From assembly GCA_964017185.1 (NCBI GenBank), contig OZ024880.1, forward strand, positions 41,816,329 to 41,880,328: 64,000 bases of DNA. Reading direction: 5' to 3'. This DNA is from Rugalucina vietnamica (Eukaryota; Mollusca; Bivalvia; Lucinida; Lucinidae). Position 1 is the first letter of the stretch. Each line of letters opens with the position of its first letter. The position numbers and the translations under genes are program-made. The notes beneath the pieces were generated by a model. It searched no databases. It saw nothing but the letters and a program-made list of their open reading frames with translations, and was not told the DNA's origin. Below, in pieces: positions 60,661-64,000 of this stretch.

Positions 60661-61693
60661 CGAGGGAAAATCCAAAATAACGTAAACTTTTGCTGTAGCT
60701 TCAATATACGTGGATAAATTTTAGAAAAATGTATATTGCGATAAATCAGAACATTCTTAGAACAAGATAAGATGAAACAATCACACATTTTATAAGTATC
60801 TGAAACACGCCGCGCCATTTTAAAACCATGGTGACGCATAGGCGGCGCACGCGAATTTTCGGTCCTGTCTTGTGTCATACATGTCTCGACAAAATGTAAA
60901 ATAGGCATGCGAATCGCGTCAAGCTTAGTCAAATAAAGGCTTGGTGTTTAGATAATACTGTGCATAAGTTTCAAAAAGTTTGAGCAGTGCGTTTTTGAAA
61001 TATTAATATCAATTGTGCGCTTTTTCAGTGCATTTAACGTTAAAAACGTCGTCTCCAGATATTGCTAAAATCTATGCTATTACTAAACTTGCCGCGATTT
61101 TTGATCGCGCCAACACAAAAACTGAAAAATAACTAAGTGTAGACATAACTGGAATATTCAGTGAATAAATCAGTTGTGTAAAAATATTCCCATTGTGACT
61201 CTGACGATAAAACAGCATAACAAAGATAGAAAAAGAAACAAAAATAACGCACGTCAGTGGCGACGTAAATGCGTAATGCGCTGACCGCATGCAGACGGCT
61301 GGTGAATCGGCGATTTTGAAGCAATTTAAAGAAAGAATTTGTTTCGAGTTTTTGATACTGACGGGAAATGTGTGAAGTACAAAGCATGATAAGCAAAAAT
61401 ACTTTTTATCTATGGTACATGTTGAATAGATGGCCGTAAGCGCTTAGAATGTGCTAATTTCAAAATGAATAAAACGTCAATGACGTTATGAAATCAAAGA
61501 TGACGTGCGCCGGGTAGACCTTAGTGACCTTTTTGTTGTGACTGTAGATTTTTAACGGGTCGTTATTTTTGCCTGATATTTTGCCACGATATTCTAGACA
61601 TATTCCGATTTATGCTCATGTTATTTTATAAGCATTTGAATGGGTTGTATGGAAGCTACAGCAAAAGTCTACGTTATTTTGGATCATCCCCCG
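60661..61693. mobile_element. Mariner-like nonautonomous element (inside the LINE)
   Basis: The left end CGAGGGAAAATCCAAAATAA is mirrored by the right end CGGGGGATGATCCAAAATAA (minus strand). Flanked by TA (60659-60660, 61694-61695). It contains no recognisable transposase. It splits the LINE endonuclease just after DHVYT. Confidence 0.85.
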
Positions 61694-61990
61694 TATAAAC
61701 ATGGTCAATAAGTGTGGACGAAGAATGAGTAATGCGTGTCGGATTAGTGACCAATTGGGCTAGATCAAATAGCTGCACCAAGTCGAGCCACTTATTATTT
61801 GAGCAAGCATGGAAATCAATATTTACATCACCCATAATTATCATCTCCAGACCAGTTGTTTGTGCTACTGACAGTTCATCTTCTAGCAAGTCTATCCACC
61901 CTGAAGTTGCAGTTGGTGGACGGTATAAAGTACAAATCAAATATGGTTTGGAGTTTGTAATTTTAAGATGTAGAAACTCAAGCAGCAATA

Positions 61991-64000
61991 TAAATGATCT
62001 TACAGTTGGTCATAATAATGAAGCAATATCTACCATTTTAATTAACACTAGAGTGATTGGACAACAGGCACAGTCATATAACATAGGCATAAACACATAA
62101 GCACGAGTTTGCACTAGTGACAACCTCGATAATTGCAGATACATATACAGGTGATATTCACAGCAAAACGAAGAAGATATCACAAACAAAAGTATATGTG
62201 GGTCAAATACAATGTGGACAATTTATAAACTAACTGATGTTTACCTGGTATTTGTTAGATAAATTTCAGCACAAAATGTCACAAGACATGCAATTATTGT
62301 TCCGACAAAGTGTTGTACAGACAGTGATAGAAAACCAACAGAAGCTGAATAAACTTATTAGTAAATTAGTGTAGCAGGCAATCAGAATTCTAAGTTGATA
62401 GTTTAAAAAGGAGAAGATGACATGTATTTTCAGAAGTTTGCAAGGGTATTGTCATTATAAGAAGTGATAAGAAAAGCACCCATGAAGAAGGGGGCTCCTG
62501 TATGCAGCAAATGGTGTTGGCAGCACTTGAAAATCAGAAAAGGATTTCAGCCACTATAGATGTCACAGATGCATTTGTACTGTTATGTTTTCAATACCTG
62601 ACTAACAGGCTAAGCATTGTTGTGGTAAAGTCATCAACAGTGAAAAAGAGGTCTGCTATGATTGATGTAGAGAAACAATAGGGAATAATATAAAGCTATT
62701 CTCCTTACCTGATTTAATTTAGTGTGCATGACCTTTCGGGATGCGACACATTCAGCTATTGTTATTTCATTGGTAATGGCATTGTGATCAAGGTATTGCA
62801 GAACGGTTATTTACTTCCAATTCTGGGTGACACTGATGTCACATTATCTTTTATGGTTCAAGAATAAGCCACGTGCTTCTATGTGCCGCGGTTGCTGCTG
62901 AGCAACTGAGGACTTGGTTGTACTGCTGCTGAGCAGGACTTGGTTGTAAAATCTTCGTTCTTGCTAAGATAACAATGTATGCATAAATGAACAGACAGTT
63001 GTTGTGTTTTAACAATTGTTTAAATGCGATTTGAACATTTATCTTTCATACCATTATGTTGGTCTTAACAATCATTATAATGGCCAGTTTTACTTTTTTT
63101 CTTCTTCATGACTGGAAGACATATAATGGTGCTTTACGTTGTGTAAAATTGTATTTTGTAAGATACATATTTATTGTGGTTTAACATTCCATTAAATAAG
63201 CAACCAGTCATGTTGAAATGGAGCTTATATTTCTTTACTATGAACCAGTACTATTATAACCAGCACCATGGAAACGTTACCGTGTTATGCACAACTCTGT
63301 GGTGGCGGGCACAAACACCAACCTCTCAATTAAGAGTATGACACTCTACCATAGGCTACTGTGTCGTCTTACAAACCTTTGTGTTTCTTGCGTAGCTTAA
63401 TATATATGGGCCAAGATCTGACAAGAGGGGTCTTATGTCCAAAAAATCCAAAATTAATATATATATAACAATGTAAAAGACCAGGTTTAGCTGAGTATTT
63501 CCTGAAAGTTTGAAGAGATCATCTCCATAAATATATGGGAATCAAAAGGTGTGTAGCTGTTGCAATCTATACATGACGCCATGAAAAATGTTGATGGTGT
63601 TTTGACATTGATGATGTTAACGATACCACTGTACTGAAAAGAATCTAGAACTGAAATTCTCAAACTTGTATGTGTTCCTTGAAATTCAACACCCATAACC
63701 ACTGTTCAGATTATGAAATAGGCACAAATTCACACACAGGTTGATAAAATATGTACAACAAAGAGCGTACCTTTTTTTAAAATGAGGGTATTCCTTATGG
63801 CACAACGGTTGCCATGGCAATATGCGTGATATTAGTATCTTTGTTTCATAAGATATTATATATGTGTCTTGGATTGTTTTACAATGGCATAAATATCAGA
63901 GCATGCCAAATATTTCAAATTTACTTGGTTTTTAGATTTAAATAGCATACGGTGTACTTTACTGCCCAGACCCATTTTGTCAGACCCGCGCTTATTTATG
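61991..64000. other. Gene-free right end of window
   Basis: Apart from the SINE head at about 63290-63395 I see no exon, structured repeat or RNA gene on either strand. Confidence 0.45.
63290..63395 (-). mobile_element. Decayed tRNA-Lys-like SINE head
   Basis: On the minus strand TAGCCTATGGTAGAGTGTCA resembles a tRNA A box, and ACTCTTAATTGAGAGG resembles a Lys(CTT) anticodon arm. GGTGTTTGTGCCCGCC stands in the B-box place. Mismatches in the arms argue against a working tRNA gene. Confidence 0.5.

Larger units (their letters stand above)
58137..61990 (-). mobile_element. Non-LTR retrotransposon, 5'-truncated and decayed
   Basis: Read on the minus strand in order: endonuclease part (61988-61696) with TLYRPP, IIMGDVNID and SSTLIDHVY; endonuclease end (60658 downward) with SISDHFPVCF; a linker region (60477-59807); reverse transcriptase with NYRPISILPTVSKIFE, GFRQKHSCQTAL, FLDFRKAFDLVDH, SGVTQGSILGPTLF and the catalytic FADD at 58980-58969; then NKQKLLGVFID, and a C-terminal LFDRSFSATAPRLWNSMP region. 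Several frameshifts and stops show it is dead. The 5' part of the endonuclease and any ORF1 are absent. Order and motifs fit an APE-type LINE (Jockey/CR1/L2-like group; clade not resolved). Confidence 0.9.

Noticed and set aside
63487..63720. Possible exon on the minus strand (YSGIVNIINVKTPSTFF)
   Set aside because: It has an acceptor-like CAG but no donor before its stop and no recognisable motif; too weak to call.

Overview
This is a window of AT-rich animal nuclear DNA. It has intron-containing genes with GT-AG junctions, a metazoan-type secreted/membrane protein gene spread over about 37 kb, a rhodopsin-type GPCR relic, tRNA-derived SINEs, a non-LTR retrotransposon and many palindromic miniature DNA transposons. 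A mollusc, perhaps a bivalve, is my best guess from the gene types and repeat load; that is inference. There is no bacterial, viral or CRISPR content. Most open frames in the window are repeat or microsatellite shadows.

Layout. (1) 1173-5270 (+): the last three exons of a type-B carboxylesterase; its 5' exons lie before the window. (2) 5271-7900: no gene seen. (3) 8020-44697 (+): a complete 17-exon gene, with a TATA box about 100 bp upstream of the start codon. It encodes a type I membrane protein of about 918 aa: signal peptide, shortened VWA-like domain with a degraded metal site, hemicentin/VWA7-like beta regions, a two-exon Cys-rich module present twice, a Thr/Ser-rich stalk, one membrane helix and a short tail. 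All exon phases fit. Two neighbouring homologous exons (34988-35076 and 35135-35226), 58 nt apart, cannot both be used without a frameshift, so they look like mutually exclusive cassettes. (4) 9630-11871 (-), inside intron 1: a GPCR relic broken by two unrelated transposons and by loss of the TM3-TM4 segment. (5) 22235-23020 (-): a LINE ORF1-like remnant. (6) 45-54 kb: foldback elements, long hairpins and a tandem duplication of about 1 kb, then an isolated esterase-type terminal exon at 53964-54140 (+). (7) 55324-56139 (-): the last two exons (membrane helix and Tyr-containing tail) of another membrane protein whose ectodomain exons I do not see. (8) 58137-61990 (-): a 5'-truncated, decayed non-LTR retrotransposon carrying two nested DNA elements. 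(9) 62.0-64.0 kb: no gene seen, one decayed tRNA-Lys-like SINE.

Mobile DNA dominates. Family A (about 235 bp, GAGCC...GGCTC ends, 4-bp AAAT duplication in the two clearest copies) occurs eight times. Family B (TTAA-flanked, piggyBac-like) occurs five times, three copies ending shortly before exons. Families C and D and a palindromic GGGCCCAGTTGTTC family are also multicopy. Two CGAGGG-ended elements flanked by TA look mariner-like. In four cases removing an element plus one copy of the target duplication restores a reading frame exactly, which fixes element ends and order of events.
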